A stretch of DNA of 6,044 bases. It comes from Candidatus Latescibacterota bacterium (GTDB taxonomy: Bacteria; Latescibacterota; UBA2968; UBA8231). Positions 5,490 through 6,044 of this stretch are shown here, one piece after another. Within the stretch, counting starts at the first letter, position 1; each line of letters opens with the position of its first letter. The stretch is taken from positions 1-6,044 of the forward strand of contig JAJDYK010000041.1 of NCBI GenBank assembly GCA_022825185.1. The letters are read 5' to 3'. The notes beneath the pieces were generated by a model. It was not told the DNA's origin. It made no database searches and saw nothing but the letters and a program-made list of their open reading frames with translations. Both the position numbers and the translations under genes were made by a program.

Positions 5490-6044
5490 ATGGATAAAGT
5501 CGATGTGCACGTTCACGTCTTCGACCTGCCGAGCGAATGGTTTCCCCGCGAGCTGAGCAGCCTCGCACCGGCCGATCGCGCCTGTCCGATTGAGGCGCTG
5601 ATAGCCGACATGGATGCTTCGGGTATTGACCGCGCCGTGCTGATCGAAATGAACGGCACCCAAATCGAGCATCACGCCTATGTCACGCATTGCGTGCAGA
5701 CGTGGCCCGACCGCTTTACGGCGACGGGTTTGATTGACCTAAACGATCCAGACCCGCCCGCTCGCCTGCGCGAGCTCGTCGCCGCCACTGGCATTGAGGG
5801 GATCCGGCTGGGGGCGTTGGGCGACCCGGCCGCACAGCGGGCCGAGGACCTGGCGACCTACGCGGTCTTTGAGTGTGCGGACGAGTTAGGGCTCAACATC
5901 AATATCTACACCGGCGGTGCCCAGTTCCCCTGCATCGAACTGCTGGCCGCGGCTTTTCCCGGCGTGAACATTTCCCTCGACCATCTCGGCGTGATGCCAA
6001 CCACGCCCAACGAGCCAGACCAGTGGGGTCGTCCCCGCTTTGAC
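5490..6044 (+). CDS. Amidohydrolase 2 family protein, lactonase-like (3' end beyond window)
   Basis: 185 codons are open to the window edge, about 60-65% of the usual 280-300 residues. The frame opens with VDVHVHVFD, giving the HxH metal motif (H7, H9) at the end of the first barrel strand of metal-dependent TIM-barrel hydrolases. Later come MDASGIDRAVLIE, a strand-helix unit typical of the family, EGIRLG, and SLDHLG (D164, H165), another family hallmark. Where many relatives have a strand-end His (VxVH), this one has NIYTGG with Tyr140, as in some lactonase-type branches. Likely reaction: hydrolysis of a sugar lactone or related ring, or decarboxylation, in the cytoplasm, as no signal peptide is seen. 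It follows the lipoprotein gene by 48 bp with no terminator, so both probably share a transcript. The distal metal-binding Asp expected near the C terminus is outside the window. Confidence 0.82.
   Translation, partial: MDKVDVHVHVFDLPSEWFPRELSSLAPADRACPIEALIADMDASGIDRAVLIEMNGTQIEHHAYVTHCVQTWPDRFTATGLIDLNDPDPPARLRELVAATGIEGIRLGALGDPAAQRAEDLATYAVFECADELGLNINIYTGGAQFPCIELLAAAFPGVNISLDHLGVMPTTPNEPDQWGRPRFD

Noticed and set aside
5451..5690. 79-residue minus-strand frame over the amidohydrolase start
   Set aside because: The plus strand here encodes the HxH motif and family-typical sequence, so this is its antisense shadow.
1..6044. CRISPR array, tRNA, rRNA, transposase or defence genes
   Set aside because: No regularly spaced direct repeats, cloverleaf-like segments, rRNA stretches or recombinase/nuclease motifs were seen on either strand.

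Overview
The window is high-GC bacterial DNA (about 58-60% G+C by eye) from an organism with an outer membrane. It encodes a large outer-membrane barrel protein with a Sec signal peptide and a lipoprotein with a clear lipobox. The families present (CBM9-like/DUF5916 barrel, GH26-like lipoprotein, amidohydrolase 2, Fe-ADH/DHQS-like dehydrogenase) and the palindromic intergenic repeats resemble uncultured Gram-negative lineages such as Latescibacterota, Poribacteria, Gemmatimonadota or Planctomycetota. That taxonomic guess is an inference from style, not a demonstrated assignment.

Layout. Positions 1-97 end an upstream transcription unit with a strong intrinsic terminator. Positions 109-148 hold a -35 box and an inverted repeat that looks like a repressor operator. 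A small hypothetical reading frame follows (178-510), ending in a hydrophobic membrane segment and containing an internal start with a much better ribosome binding site. A perfect 13-bp hairpin (545-576) separates it from the main gene, an 817-residue CBM9-like/DUF5916 outer-membrane protein (615-3068). A convergent gene (3196-4251, minus strand) encodes a dehydrogenase of the Fe-ADH / 3-dehydroquinate synthase superfamily. The 127 bp between the two stop codons are almost entirely an imperfect palindromic repeat of the dispersed, MITE/REP-like kind. The divergent region 4252-4511 holds two overlapping inverted repeats and a candidate promoter for each direction. Rightwards come a GH26-like lipoprotein (4512-5441) and, 48 bp later with no terminator between them, the 5' part of an amidohydrolase 2 gene (5490 to the window edge), probably in one operon.

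How the genes may work together: the surface barrel with a carbohydrate-binding-like domain, the GH26-like lipoprotein, the polyol/sugar-type dehydrogenase and the lactonase-like amidohydrolase would all fit uptake and catabolism of carbohydrate. No substrate can be read from the sequence. The most notable point is that the GH26-like lipoprotein seems to lack both catalytic glutamates while keeping the rest of the fold's signature, so it may be a binding protein rather than a hydrolase. I found no CRISPR array, tRNA, rRNA, transposase or defence system, and nothing that amounts to a clearly new multi-gene system.
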